A stretch of 64,000 nucleotides of DNA from Bimuria novae-zelandiae CBS 107.79 (Eukaryota > Ascomycota > Dothideomycetes > Pleosporales > Didymosphaeriaceae): positions 160,190-224,189 of the forward strand of contig ML976686.1 of the NCBI GenBank assembly GCA_010015655.1, written 5' to 3'. Shown here piece by piece: positions 22,298 through 33,893 of this stretch. The translations under genes were made by a program, and so were the position numbers. How positions within the stretch are numbered: position 1 is the first letter of the stretch; every line of letters begins with the position of its first letter. The notes below the pieces were generated by a model that was not told the origin of the DNA, did no database searches, and saw only the letters and a list, made by a program, of their open reading frames with translations.

Positions 22298-22711
22298 TGT
22301 TATGAGGTGCACTTGCTTAGTCTAATCTAGGTTAGGGCGGTAAGGTAATGAGGCGTCTCACGGGTTATTTAATAGTACGAGTTGATGCGATAATTAAGCG
22401 CGGTTAAACAATCTAATCTTATAGTAAATAAAATAACTATTAGTCTGTATAGGAGAAGGTACTCGCATAGAAGATATTTTAGTTGACTACAAGGAGCGTA
22501 TAAAGGAAACCATCCTGTATATATATCCTCCTTGTCCCATAGAGTCCCATGGTATCCTATATCCTAACCTTGTGGGATCCNNNNNNNNNNGTCCCATAAT
22601 ATCCCATAGTCTTGGCGCCTGGGACAGCCTAGGACATTACGTAAGTCGGAGGTGGGGCCTGGTTGTCGTCATAAGGCCTGTCGTCCCACCGTCGACTTCT
22701 GGTCCGTAACA
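22298..22711 (-). repeat. LTR of inner gypsy (5' LTR in coding orientation), with gap
   Basis: Direct copy of 15765-16209. It is 414 positions long including ten Ns; restoring the 41 bases present in the partner would make it exactly 445. Confidence 0.92.
22581..22590. other. Assembly gap (10 N)
   Basis: Ten unknown bases replacing what in the partner LTR is a 41-base stretch containing a hairpin of two CACGTG arms. Confidence 0.99.
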
Positions 22712-22716
22712 CACAG

Positions 22717-25620
22717 CATAGGATACTAAGAGTATATAAATCTAATAGAATTAGAGAGGCATACGTACTATATTACTAATAATATAAATAGTATAAAATT
22801 AAAGAAGTCTTAAAGCTAGCCTAATTTAAGGGTTAAATCTAGGAGGCAAAAGTTTTATAGAAGGTCTAAAATAAGTCTAAGGACTTAAAAAACTAAATTA
22901 TTATTAAGCAAGGAGCTATACTAGTAATAGTATAATTATTATAGCTTATTAAGTAAACACTTGCCAAGTTAAGAAACGCTTAATTAAGAATATTATAGTA
23001 TATAGGCATCGTGTTATAGCACTTATTAACTTAGGGGTAAACGCGTATCTAATCGCCCTATAAGTAGTTAAAAAGTACAATATACTATATTATAATAAAA
23101 GAATACTACTATAGATAGGGCTTATAGATAAGACCTAATCGCAAGGATACGGTAATGGTTAGCTACGCCTTAAAATGGCACTAGTATAAGTTAATATAAA
23201 AGGCCTAAAGAGCTAATATGTTTTTACTATTACAAAGATAGAAGACATTAAAGCCATTATTAGATATAAATAGCTAGAATAATATAATTTATAAATAGAC
23301 TAAATTAAATAAACGATCCTTTCCTAGAATCTACTAGCGATAGCTTAGGCAAGCCCTAGTAAAAAAGAAACTCTTTAGGAACCTTAGGTAAGGAAGGAAA
23401 ATAAGCTATTTAAGATATAAAACATATTAGTATATAAGATAGATAAGATCTTAAAGCAACACCTAAAGCAGGTGCACTATATATAGGTCTATAAAGCTAA
23501 AATAGTCTTAGACAACCTAAGTCTACTAAAAGAATGCTAAGAATTTATAGACTTGTTTAAGGAGCACGACAAAACTATCCTGCCTAAATATAAAAAGTAG
23601 GATTATAAGATACTACTAATAAAAAGAGCTAAGCTATACCTTGAGCGCCTAAGGCCCCTCACCTATAAATAAAAAAAAGAGTTAAAGGAGCTAATATAGA
23701 AAAATCTATACTTAAGGAAGTAAAGATCTAGTTAGAGTCCTATAGCCTTCCCTATACTCTTTATTTATAAAAAAGACAGCAAGCTACGACTCTACGTAGA
23801 TTATAAATAGCTAAATACTATTATAATTAAAAACTACTACCTGTTACCCTTAATAACGGAGCTTATAGATTAACTCTAAGAAGCTAAGTAGTTTACGAAA
23901 TTTAATATCTAGGATAGATTCTATAGGATTTAAATAGTAAAGAGATATAAGTAGAAAATGGCTTTCTATACGCAATATAGCCTTTTTAAGTATATAATTA
24001 TACTAATAGGGTTAACTAACGCACTAGCAACCTTTAAGAAGCTTATAAATTAAGTATTATATAAATAATTAGACGTATTCTGCACGGCATACCTTAATAA
24101 CATATTAATATACTTAAGCAGAACTCTAGAAGAGCATAAGGAATATATCTATAAAGTATTATAAAAGTTATAAGAATATAGACTACTCCTATACTTTAAG
24201 AAATATAAATTCCACGTCACAGAAACAGAATATCTAGGATTTGTAATATCCCGGGAAGCTGTTAAAATAGACCTAAAGAAGATTATAATAATAGAAAAAT
24301 AATTACTACTAAAATTGGTAAAGGATATTTAATCTTTCTTAGGCTTTACTAACTTCTACTATAAATTTATTAGGAACTACTCTAAGGTCACTACTCTACT
24401 AATAGAACTTATAAAGATAGGAAAATGGCGTCCTCTACAAAAAGTAAAGAAAAGAGCTTTAAATAGCTAAAGCGCCTATTCCTAACGGCATCCCTACTAT
24501 AAATATATAACCTAAAATAATAATATTATATCTATACAGACGCATTAGATTATGCGTTAGGAGCCGTACTATTATAAGAAAGTAATAATAAAAAATAGAG
24601 ACTAGTCTTCTATTACGCAAGAAAGCTCTGAGGAGTAAAGCTTAACTATAAAATCTATAATAAAGAACTATTAGTAATTATTAACTATTTTAAGTAATAA
24701 AAAGCGTAACTTAAGGGAGTAAAATACTAAATAAAGGTATTTTTAAATTATCTTAACCTTACGCACTTTACGACGACTAAAAAGCTTAATTAATAATAGG
24801 CTAGGTAGTCTAAATAAATAGTAGAATTTAACTTCTATATTACGTATTTACTAGGAAACGTAAACGCTGCGGTAAACGCGCTTAGTAAATAATTAAATCT
24901 TATAAAAGAAAATAATAGAAGTAACTATATTACAATCTTAATACACGCAAAGGACAGAACTCTTCGCTATAATAAAATATAGCTCGCGCTAGCACTAGAG
25001 GTGCGACGCGTAGACTTTACCTATCATAAACTAGCCATAAATAGGATATAGAATTATAGTAGGCTCACGAACAAGGATCGCTAAGCGTATAATCTTTACT
25101 AAGCTATAAAATTAATAGTATAAGATTATTAAAACTATATTTAAATTAACGAGCAAGTAGCTCTGTTACTAATTAAGAAGCTATATAAAAATAAGGACTA
25201 GGGATACCTAGGGATTACTAAAATAACGCGTTAAATTATAAATAAATATACTATCCTTAGCCTACGCTAAGTGGTATAAAAGGTTCTAAGTAACTATTTA
25301 GCCTGTTATAAGAATAAGCCTAAGAGATATAAGCCCTATAGCCTTTTATAACTACTATAACCACTCCTAAGACTATAATTAAGTGTAACTATAGACTTTA
25401 TTATAAAGCTACTAGCATTATTAGCACTAAGGAATAAGGATCCCTATAACTTAATTTTAGCTATAATTTATTAACTTACTAAGAAATTAAGGTTTATGCT
25501 AATTAGGGAAGCTATATTAGTAGAAGAACTAGCCTACGTAGTAAAATAAGAGCTAGATTTAAGACTTATTTATACGTTACTATAGCAGTAAGAGGATAAG
25601 TAAATATATTAATAAAGTAC
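22717..25620 (+). pseudogene. Outer Ty3/gypsy Pol, RIP-degraded and truncated
   Basis: Continuation of the outer element after the inner insertion. In order: a protease remnant (ALINLGVN where ALIDSGA is expected, ~23020); reverse transcriptase with LRLYVDYK and an active site reading YLNN (24090-24101), both Asp changed to Asn; RNase H (YTDALDYALGAVLL, ~24530); and an integrase zinc finger and start of the catalytic core (TIDFIIKL, ~25390). Integrase is lost after about 25560, where hAT sequence begins. No 3' LTR follows, so the right end was deleted or displaced. Confidence 0.82.
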
Positions 25621-27095
25621 TATAGGCGTTTAATTTAATAGCAAAGAAGCTAGGTTACTTTATATTAAATAACGCTCTAAGTAATAATATAGTAGTAAAG
25701 TACTTAAGTAAATAATATAAATTTACTATTGCTTAGCGCCGCCTTTATTGTAGTTATTATATTATTAACCTTATTAGCTAAACTATTATGTTTAGCAAGA
25801 ATAAAGACGCCTATAATAATAACCTAAAATATAAAAAGAATGAGGAGAAGTTTATAAATAAGTAGTAATAATTAGGGCCTTTAGGAGCGTTTTTAGATAT
25901 TATTAACTTTATTAGTATGCTAAAATAGTACTTTAGTTTTTTTACTTTCTAGCACCTCGCATTAGGTAAAGACCTTATAAATAAGACTTTATTATTAGCT
26001 ATTATTAAGGCGTTTGTTATACGCTAAAATAGCTATTATACTACTTTTAAGTATAAGCTTATCCTCTAACGTCTTATTACTAACTATGCTAAATACTATA
26101 TCTCATAAATTAAAGCGCTTAATTAAATAATTAATAAGCTACTAGCTACTCTAGCGTGGATGTAATTAACTAGTCTATAAGTAGTAGACTAGGTAGTTAT
26201 TGCTAAGTATATAGATGTGTTAAAGCTGCTTAAAGTAGCTATAAAGTGGCTAGAAGGTCGCGATAAGAGCAAGTAATTAGGTAATAATAAGCTTAATAAG
26301 CGTTTTAGTGCTATTTATAAAGTAATTTTTACTTTTAAGTAGCTTATAAGCGCTTATAAAAAGCGCTTAATTACTTATTACGATGTTAACTTTAAGTAAG
26401 ATAATGCTTTAAAAGACTATTTAGTTATTAACCTGCATAGTACTATTACTAAATTAAAGCTCTATTATAGTAAACTAAGTAATAGTACTACCTATTATAC
26501 TATAGTTGTACTCTATCCGCGCTATTATAACTACTATAAAGTTACTTAAGCAAGTAACCTAGCTTAATTAGTAACTACTAACGCTACCTTTTAGTAACTT
26601 TAGCGTCTTTATAGTAGTACTATTACTCCCTAGCCGCCTCTACGCCCGCTAGTTAAGCGGTCTAATACTATTAATAATGCTATTAACGCGATTATTAAGA
26701 TAAAAAGCAACTTTAATAAAGAAATTAATAATAAGTATAAGCGCTAGTAAGCTTATAAACTATATTAGAGCTACGCTAACTTTAATTAAGAAGGTAATTT
26801 AGTCTACTATTAACTTAGGTTACGTAGTAAGTACCTAGCGTTAGCGTAGTTTATACTTAATATAATAAGTATTCTAGCCTCTAGCGCGGAGTGTAAGCGC
26901 TTATTTAGTAAACTTAGCGACCTATTAGAGCTAAAGTAGCGCAAAATAAGCTTATAGTTACTAGCTACTCTATAGTGCATGCGGAGCTGGCTAAAGGCTA
27001 GTTTTATAAGTAGCGACGATATAGTTAATAAGAGCAATCTTACTAACGTAGCAATTAAAACTCTATATAGTATATCTAAATAGGACAATTAGCTA
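25620..27095 (+). pseudogene. hAT transposase, C-terminal half, RIP-degraded
   Basis: A frame beginning near KKLGYFILNNALSNN continues through the middle of the RNase-H-like fold (RRLYCSYYIINLI; KVAIKWLEGRDKSK) to the hAT dimerisation domain. The domain is readable at 26876-27000 as ASSAECKRLFSKLSDLLEL, then CMRSWLKASF. The N-terminal BED finger and first catalytic Asp are absent, so this is a fragment joined to truncated gypsy sequence. Stops fall at Gln/Trp positions. Confidence 0.75.
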
Positions 27096-27199
27096 CTAAA
27101 CTATAGTATAATACTATAAATTTAGATTAATATTTATAAATTTAACTTTTAAATTAAGTATAATTTACTACTAAGACCTCCTAATTAAGTCCTCTAGCA

Positions 27200-27436
27200 C
27201 CGTTAAGGTACATCAAATTAAGTCAACGGGTGGATTTGGACTGGATTTGTTTGTTAACAATTGTGGTTACCATGACGCCATAGTCGCAGTGGGTGCTGGC
27301 TATTCAATTGACATCTAGGGCAGGTGTTTGCGACCGAAATTTCGCGTTAATTCCAGGAGTTGAGAATCTTGCTATTGTGGTGTTTTTTTATCGGTTTCCG
27401 CTTGTTCGTATGTGCACACAGTTGAAAGCCGCACAG
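27200..27436. other. GC-normal island, possible old host DNA
   Basis: Unmutated sequence between the hAT fragment and the piggyBac-like element, with no readable protein. It may be ancestral single-copy DNA that escaped RIP. Confidence 0.35.
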
Positions 27437-28199
27437 ACCCTGCAGTGCTTGGCATAAGCTATCCCCCGCATGGCCAACATCGCCCTGGCACGGGCCACCA
27501 TTTGAGGGCCAATCGGATGAATTGCTCCAACCTGGTAGAACACTAAGAATTATGCCTCTATAGGGTAACTTCGCATAGATTTTGCATCTCTAAGAGCTTT
27601 AAGATAGGTTTATATAATAGTTAAGCTTACTTTTATATTTATTAACTTAATTATTTAATACTAGTAGAGGTGCTTTACCTAGTACTTAGTATTAACTTCT
27701 AGCTTATATAAAGGTAGCTAGCAAAGCGTATAGCTATAATAAGTATATAGTAGACGTTAAGAGCTATAAGATAACCTTATATTACCTATAACTTATACTA
27801 GAGGTATCTAGGATTAGAGCTTTTTATTAGTTATATATCTAGCTATTATATAATTAATACAGCTTTTACCCTCCGCAAATAGCTTTGTAGATATATATAA
27901 GCTATCGAAGTTGCCCTCTCTGCTAGCGAATACGTCGTCAGGTCGCTCACGCTTATTTAAGCCTCGAGTAGGGCGGCTACCTCGCTTAAAGAGCTATTTA
28001 ATAAGCTTATATAAGAACTTCTTATAGCTGGATCGTTTGGCGGAGTCGCGAGAGGAGTACAAGGAGAGCCTGTAGTAATTATTAAGCGTTAGATACAGTA
28101 GAAAGTACTAGAGCGGGCGCTAGGTACGCTAGTAAACTTACTAAATAAAGTAGTAGCTTTTTATTTAGTTAAAGCAATTAAACTTGCTTTTATAGTAAT

Positions 28200-29340
28200 T
28201 ATAGTTATTTATTATTTAAAGGATACTTAGTAACTTAAGAAGCTCGCTACTAAAGGCTTTTTTAAAAAGTTTCTTATTATTTAAAGCTATTTTAGAGCGT
28301 TAGCAGAGCTTTATAATAACCTAAGTTATTTATAGTAACTATTATTAGTAGAGTATTAGCATAGTGTTAAGGGCAAAGTACTTACGCTTAGTAATAGTAC
28401 TAGTAAAAAGAATAACTTAATTATCTCTTTAAGCTACCTAAAGTACTTACTAACTTTATAAGAGTGCCTAATAAGTATCTCCCTACTCTAGCTTACGCGT
28501 ATAGTTTATTTTAAGTTTTATTAGGTTACTATTAAAGCGCTTCTTTAAGAGCTTTGCCTACGTGCGAGTGCTAATAGCTGGCGTCTCTACCTATAATTCT
28601 GCCTCTACTATTACCTTAAAAATCTCCTCTATTATTATCTTTATTATGTGGACTGTCCCAGCGCAGCCTACGCCTTTAGATCTAAAGTATTTAAGTATAG
28701 GGATAGTGTTAAAGAGATTATTGTCCTATATAATATAGAAATTTGGCGGAAAGAGGCGCTAGCTAGCAACGTTTACGGCGAGTATAAGAATAATAAGGAC
28801 TAACTTTATAAAAGTAAAAGCTAGTGCATTACTAAGTAAGTTAAGTAAGTTAATAGGCCCTCGTCCTCTAGTATAAAATAATTAGTTTAAAATTACTTTA
28901 TTATTAGCTAAGTACTAGATCTTAAAGCCTTTAGGCGTAAATTTTATTTTTATTATTATAACCTTATTTACGCGGCCTATAAATCTTATAATTATTTTAT
29001 TAATATAAAAGTATATACTAGGCGCCTAGTACTTAAAGCTACACTTATAAAGCGTCTTTACAAAATTTTATACTTAGCTAAAAAAAGATTTAATGCTCTA
29101 GTTAACCTTTTTAGAGTATAAGTAGTAATTAAGCTACTACTATCTTTCCTTTAATATATAGTAATTAATTTTATGCTAAGGTGCTATCCTATAAAGCTTT
29201 TACTAATATTTAATAAGTAAAGGCTCCTAGTAGACACCTATATAAATAATAATAGTAAAGTATATATATGACTCGCTTAGAGAAGTAAGTTTTTATTAAT
29301 AGTAATTAGGCGTTAAGGGCGCATTAGCCTAAAACTTTTT
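28200..29340 (-). pseudogene. piggyBac transposase (DDE_Tnp_1_7 type), RIP-degraded
   Basis: The minus strand reads, with RIP stops: ISVDE, RFTGRVNKVIIIKIKFTPKGFKI-YLA (28900-29000), then a segment matching the family's DNFFTS..LF.L...GIGACGT region as DNNLFNTIPILKYFRSKGVG (28640-28720), then a KLEWGDTY-like segment near 28480. The catalytic Asp of the DN motif is still present. The N-terminal part is not clear. Confidence 0.65.
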
Positions 29341-29739
29341 AGTATACTAATTTATATAGTGTTACGACCACGAACCCCACCAGGATGAAGAAGCCAGACA
29401 ATTACGCCAAGAGAGTAATTATTAACGAAGTAGCAGAGTTAACGGGACCTAACGGGGCGCGGGGCAGCTTAGTCAGCAGTCACGTGACGAAGTCCCGCAT
29501 AAAGGGAAGTCCCATGGGACTACAGGGCCTTGGCGGGACTACGAAAAAGGAATAGGCTAGTATATAGTGTGGCGACTTTCCTATTGTTGTTTCCTTTCTC
29601 GTAGTCAACTTATATATCTTCTGTGCGAGTACGTTCTCCTATTGTCGTTTCGTAAAATCCCGCTACACATGTGACCTGCCCCGCGCATTAGTAATCGATT
29701 CCCGCGCGTTATTTAAAACACGGATTTATTAGCTAAATA

Positions 29740-30762
29740 TTAACTTTTTAATGTATTGTAAGAATCTAAAAGTCCTTAATAGGGACCTATAGCAAAGCTA
29801 GGTTACCGCTAATAGTGTTATAGGCCGTAATTAATTAATTAAATAACAACGTCAACGACACCTAAATCTAGAGAAATATAAAAGTAGCTAGGATAATAAT
29901 TAGGAGGATTTAACTTAGTCTAGAGTACTAAAGGTAACCTTACCCGCCAAGCTGCGTATAGTAAGGTAGGCCGTTGTTATTATTGTAGTACCATCGCGAG
30001 AAGCTTAAAGAGTTGCTACTAGGCTAGCTAAATACTTACCTAGATAAGATGCAGAGTTTCTTGTATAACAAGTATAACGTAAAAGCCTCATAGACGACTA
30101 TATGGGAGACTCTTGCCAGCATAAGGTAGAGTTAAAAAGCAGTAACTAAAGTGGTAGCTAAGCGTAACGTAGTCCTTTGTTAAGCGTTTAGAGCTCGCTG
30201 CTAGCTAGCGTATAAGGTAGAGATAGTAATAGTAGTTAATAAGAGCGCTTGCAACGAGCGTACAGGCGATTAAAAATATACCTAGTTAGAGGTAAACACG
30301 CTAGTTTAGGTATCGTACTTAGCGCAGAGGTTAGAGAGGTGGAGTTTATTACTAGCTATAGACATTAATAAGTATCTTAATTATCTTATCTATTAGGGAG
30401 TAATTACGGCGGAGTTAATAGAGGAGTTCCTTGCTAGTAAAGTGCTACTGTATTACACGCCGTACCTAGGGCCACGCTTAGTAAGTATAATAGATAACGT
30501 ATCTATTTATTAATTAGCTAAAATTTAACAACTCTGTAGAGACGCTAGGGTAGTACTCGAGTACCTGTCGCCGTACTTACCTAATATGAATCCGATTGAG
30601 CAGAGCTTCAAAGCGTTAAAGTCATGGATAAAAAAGAACTTCTAGAAAGCGCCTATCTTTCAGGATTTCTCGTATTTCTTGGAGCTGGGTGTACAGGAGG
30701 GTTGCTATAACGACAAGCGGGCGAGAAAGTACTTTAGCTACTTAGGCTGGCAGGTATAAGGT
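29740..30762 (+). pseudogene. IS630/Tc1-like DDE transposase, RIP-degraded
   Basis: The readable frame includes HREKLKELLLG (29995), YNVKAS-TTIWETLASIR, the first catalytic region as VVNKSACNERTG (30230-30265; Asn where Asp is expected), the second as IIDNVSIY (~30490, Asp kept) and the third as NMNPIEQSFKALKSWIKK (30586-30640, Glu kept). The C-terminal part continues to GWQV and TAG at ~30760. Many stops at Gln/Arg/Trp codons. Inactive because of stops and loss of the first Asp. Confidence 0.8.
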
Positions 30763-31594
30763 ATATAAAAGATAGAGGACTTAAGTAATTAACGCGTTAT
30801 TATTAAGTGTAAATATTACTAAGCCTAATAATAGTGGCCTGTGCGGACTTATTATTTACTAGCGTTAATTTACTTACGTCGCAGTTCTATATAATTCTAT
30901 TAATAAGTTAATATAATATACGTATATTTAGGCAGCAAATTCCTTAAAATTAATTTTTATAGGCTAAAATTAGTAAAATAAAGAACGCAAATTCCTTAAT
31001 AAAAGTACTTACAACGCGCCCTATCTAGGAGCGATTAATAATATAACTAGAGCGTAAAGTATAAGCAACTATAAAATTAACGTTAGTAACCTAGCTAAAA
31101 GCTTTAGCAACTTCTTATATTTACTGTATAAATAAGCTCTCCTTGTCCTCGTCCTCCTCTTGCTCCTCTCGCTCTACACGCTCTTTCTCCTTCTTCATGT
31201 TCTCTAGGCACTAAGCTTTTTGCTCTAGAGTTAGTCCTTTAAATCCACGCTACTATTAGACAGCATATGCTTAAAGTTTAAGTAGTAGAGGCGGCGGTAG
31301 CTCCTACACCTCTTGCCATAAGGTATATGGCATGCCAGCCTCTAAGGGATCTATAAGCATATTAATATTAATGCTATTATCCTTAACTATAGTAAAGACC
31401 TTTCTTATATCTCTGCGATCTTTATGTGGACCCTCGTCGAGCCACTACTACAGGAAAAGCAGTGTCATATAGTGGAGCTCCTCTACGTTACTGTAAGTTA
31501 ATAGATCCTACGTTAAAACTAGCAGGTTGTCTAGTAGGCAATTAGGTTCTTACTACTAGGTAAGTAATCTTTAAGATAGCTAACTTTGTGCTAA

Positions 31595-32725
31595 TTAACT
31601 TGCCGCAGACGCAATTAGCAATTTAAGCATATCTTTTATTATAGGCTCGCCGTCAGAGTCGCTCCTCCTCCGCCGTCGCCCAGCCTGCCCACGAGATCTC
31701 GCTATCATCAACCGAACGTTGTCTGACGGCTCTGCAACTGTACACCTTTGCAGCGACACCTCGCGGGCCCATATGGCGACTATATTGCCCTCGACGGGCA
31801 TATGATCGGAGAATCGCACCAGCAACGATTCAGTACGCTGAAAGTAGCACACATGGGCGTAGTTCGAGCACATGGTGTCCTGGCACCTCCACGCGTCCCG
31901 TATTTGGATGGCTGGCCTATTGCCCATCTAGTCAATCGCCATAACGTCTGGCAGCTCAGCGAGTTAGCGATTAGTAGCGGTGAGTCGTACCTAAGAGCCT
32001 TGTGGGCCACCTACGCGTGACTGACTTGAAGCAGGCACCTGAGGTAACTCTGGCAGCAGCACCAAGTCAAAATCCATGCACGCAGTGGCCCCTGGGGGCG
32101 CCAATTACAGTAACTCTTCCACGCTAGTTTTTATATTAGTAAAACGTAGGTAACTTTCCCCGCGTTTAAAAGTATTTACTATATAATTCTTTGCTAAAAT
32201 TTGACTTAAATATATAATAATAGTAAGGCTTTTAATAGAGACTTTCTCCTGGGTGCTTATCTCCACAACAACGCTGTTAGCCCATCTCTAAACCTCGCCC
32301 GCCGTTAGACTACTAAGCAGTTGCTTATAATTACTATCCTCTACGCTATTAACTATCTTATTATTATAATACGCTCTATAGCGACACCTTACGTAAGTCT
32401 TATTAATTACCTTAGCAAGCTCCTTATCTAATTATTATATAAAAGGACTTGGCTAGGCTAATAATAGGCTATCCTCTAGGTATATCTCTTACTCCTTAAC
32501 GTCCTTATCCTTAAGTTGCTTTGCCTTGGCTACCTTAGTAGCAGTTATATAATTAGCTTTATTTACTATCTTTTATAAAGGTGCCCTAGCCTTTACTTTT
32601 TTAGAAGTTTTTTTATAAGGTAACTTTATTATACGCGACTTTTTAGCTGCCCGCGTTACCTAGGGTAGATTCTTACCCCCCTTAAATACCTAAGTACTCT
32701 TACGTTTACGACTTTTGGCTGGCAT
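31595..32725 (-). pseudogene. Second gene of the DNA transposon: basic N-terminus, Cys-rich C-terminal domain
   Basis: Begins at an ATG (32725-32723) with MPAKSRKRKST, a strongly basic, probably DNA-binding N-terminus. It is then RIP-degraded until about 32110. The last part (31595-32110) is GC-normal and almost intact, with AWRCQDTMCSNYAHVCYF (C-x4-C-x6-C), then an acidic and Arg-rich tail RGQAGRRRRRSDSDGE. I recall similar short Cys domains in accessory proteins of fungal DNA transposons but cannot name a family. Function unknown. Confidence 0.55.
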
Positions 32726-33893
32726 TACAATAACCCTTAAGGATAATAGCAGGGTATTGTTTAGGGGAATAAATTTATGTACGGTATCTAATTGTACGGA
32801 AAAATAGGTGGGGTCAAATGACGCGCAGGAAGCGATTACCTAACAAGCGCCCAGATTATATGTGTAGCGGGATTTTACGAAACCACCGATATACAGACTG
32901 ATAGTTATCTTATTCGTTATAAGATTGGATTGTCCAGCCGCGCTAAGTGTCGCATTAACTTGTACCACTGAATAATCCGTGAAGCACCACGATACCTTAC
33001 CGCCCTAACCCGGATCGGAACAAGGTGTGAGAGCCTCATAACATATAGTATATAATCTAATTAATAACGCCTGTATTAAAAAATAAGTTAAATAAAGTAA
33101 TAGAAAAGTTAAAATTTATACAATTAGGTAAGAGAGCGCGTTTAAAAGTATATATATTATTAATTTTAAATAGTTATTATAAGGATAGTAGCTAAGTAAG
33201 TAAATTAGGCAAATGTCCTGCCTTTAGGCTATATTTTATATATTTTACGAAGTTAGTATATTGCTTAATAGTACTATATAATTAGGTATAGTTACATATA
33301 TAAAAGCTTTTAAAAAAGGCGTGTTTTAGCTAGTAAATAAAAATTACTTATATAATAATAAATATTTAGTGCTTTGATATATTTGCATCTAATTGGCTAA
33401 TAAGATGTGGCCTGTGCCAGGGCGATGTTGGCCATGCGGGGGATACTATGAAGGGTTTAATGTTTGCAAGGGTTCCACAGCTCGTTAAAGGGCAGTGATT
33501 TGCTGCGCCTTATGTGGCTTAATGGACGTAGCGTTTGGTGTCAAGCACTCAGATTTCAGAGTGCTCCCCTCTGGGTATATAACGAACGCTACCTCGTAAG
33601 GTGGCGGGTGGGGAGGAGATAGCTGAGATAAAATCCAACACTTGCTCTTGCACGCTTCTTGCATGATTACCCCAGTATCTTCGTACTGCACTTCTACGAC
33701 AATGCGTTGGCAGGCTGTTATTCGCCGAAATCTTGCCCAGCAGCGCATGATTTGTCATCAATGTTGAGCTGAAAACCCTGGTGAAGCTCTTTAAAGCCTA
33801 GTGCTTAACGGCACAAAACGAATTTCAAGAAGTACCCAGCGATAAGAGCAACCTTTGTACAGTAGCACATAATCCCCCCATTCGCAATAGACC

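Larger units (their letters stand above)
15765..22711 (-). mobile_element. Inner Ty3/gypsy LTR retrotransposon, complete but RIP-damaged
   Basis: Two direct LTRs (15765-16209 and 22298-22711) enclose Gag and Pol on the minus strand. The insertion created a 5-bp duplication, CACAG, at 15760-15764 and 22712-22716. The LTRs are TG...CA bounded (TGTTATGAGG...CCGTAACA). It sits inside the outer gypsy element, in opposite orientation but of the same LTR family. Between pol and its 3' LTR is an extra antisense reading frame (16290-16730). Confidence 0.92.
29642..32889. mobile_element. Two-gene Tc1/IS630-type DNA transposon
   Basis: Terminal inverted repeats share tttcgtaaaatcccgctac (29648-29666 and reverse of 32865-32883), bounded by TA at 29640-29641 and 32890-32891. 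It is inserted in an LTR at ...ctccTA/TAcagac... It carries a plus-strand DDE transposase on the left and a minus-strand second gene on the right (convergent). 3248 bp is long for this superfamily because of the second gene. Confidence 0.85.
29360..33043 (+). repeat. Solo LTR of the gypsy family, split by a DNA transposon
   Basis: Starts TGTTACGACC and ends CTCATAACA, with a perfect 5-bp target duplication TATAG at 29355-29359 and 33044-33048. Removing the inserted element (29642-32889 plus one TA) leaves 434 bp, in line with the 445-bp LTRs. No internal retroelement sequence is present, so this is an LTR-LTR recombination product. It lies inside the piggyBac-like element. Confidence 0.88.
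27437..33456 (-). mobile_element. piggyBac-like DNA transposon, interrupted by a solo LTR
   Basis: Bases 27460-27524 and the reverse complement of 33383-33447 share ~60 bp (tatcccccgcatggccaaca). Going outward both ends carry ACCCT, and on the right this abuts TTAA (33457-33460), the piggyBac target. The left end lacks TTAA and has a 12-base longer spacer, so the left boundary is uncertain. Net of the solo LTR insertion the element is about 2.3 kb, normal for the family. Transposase is on the minus strand. Confidence 0.65.

Noticed and set aside
22298..22711. Shorter LTR as evidence of a deletion
   Set aside because: The length difference of 31 is fully explained by the ten-N gap replacing 41 bases.
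27437..33456. Possible Starship-type cargo element or DUF3435 captain gene
   Set aside because: The minus-strand frame matches piggyBac-type transposase, and I see no tyrosine-recombinase pattern.
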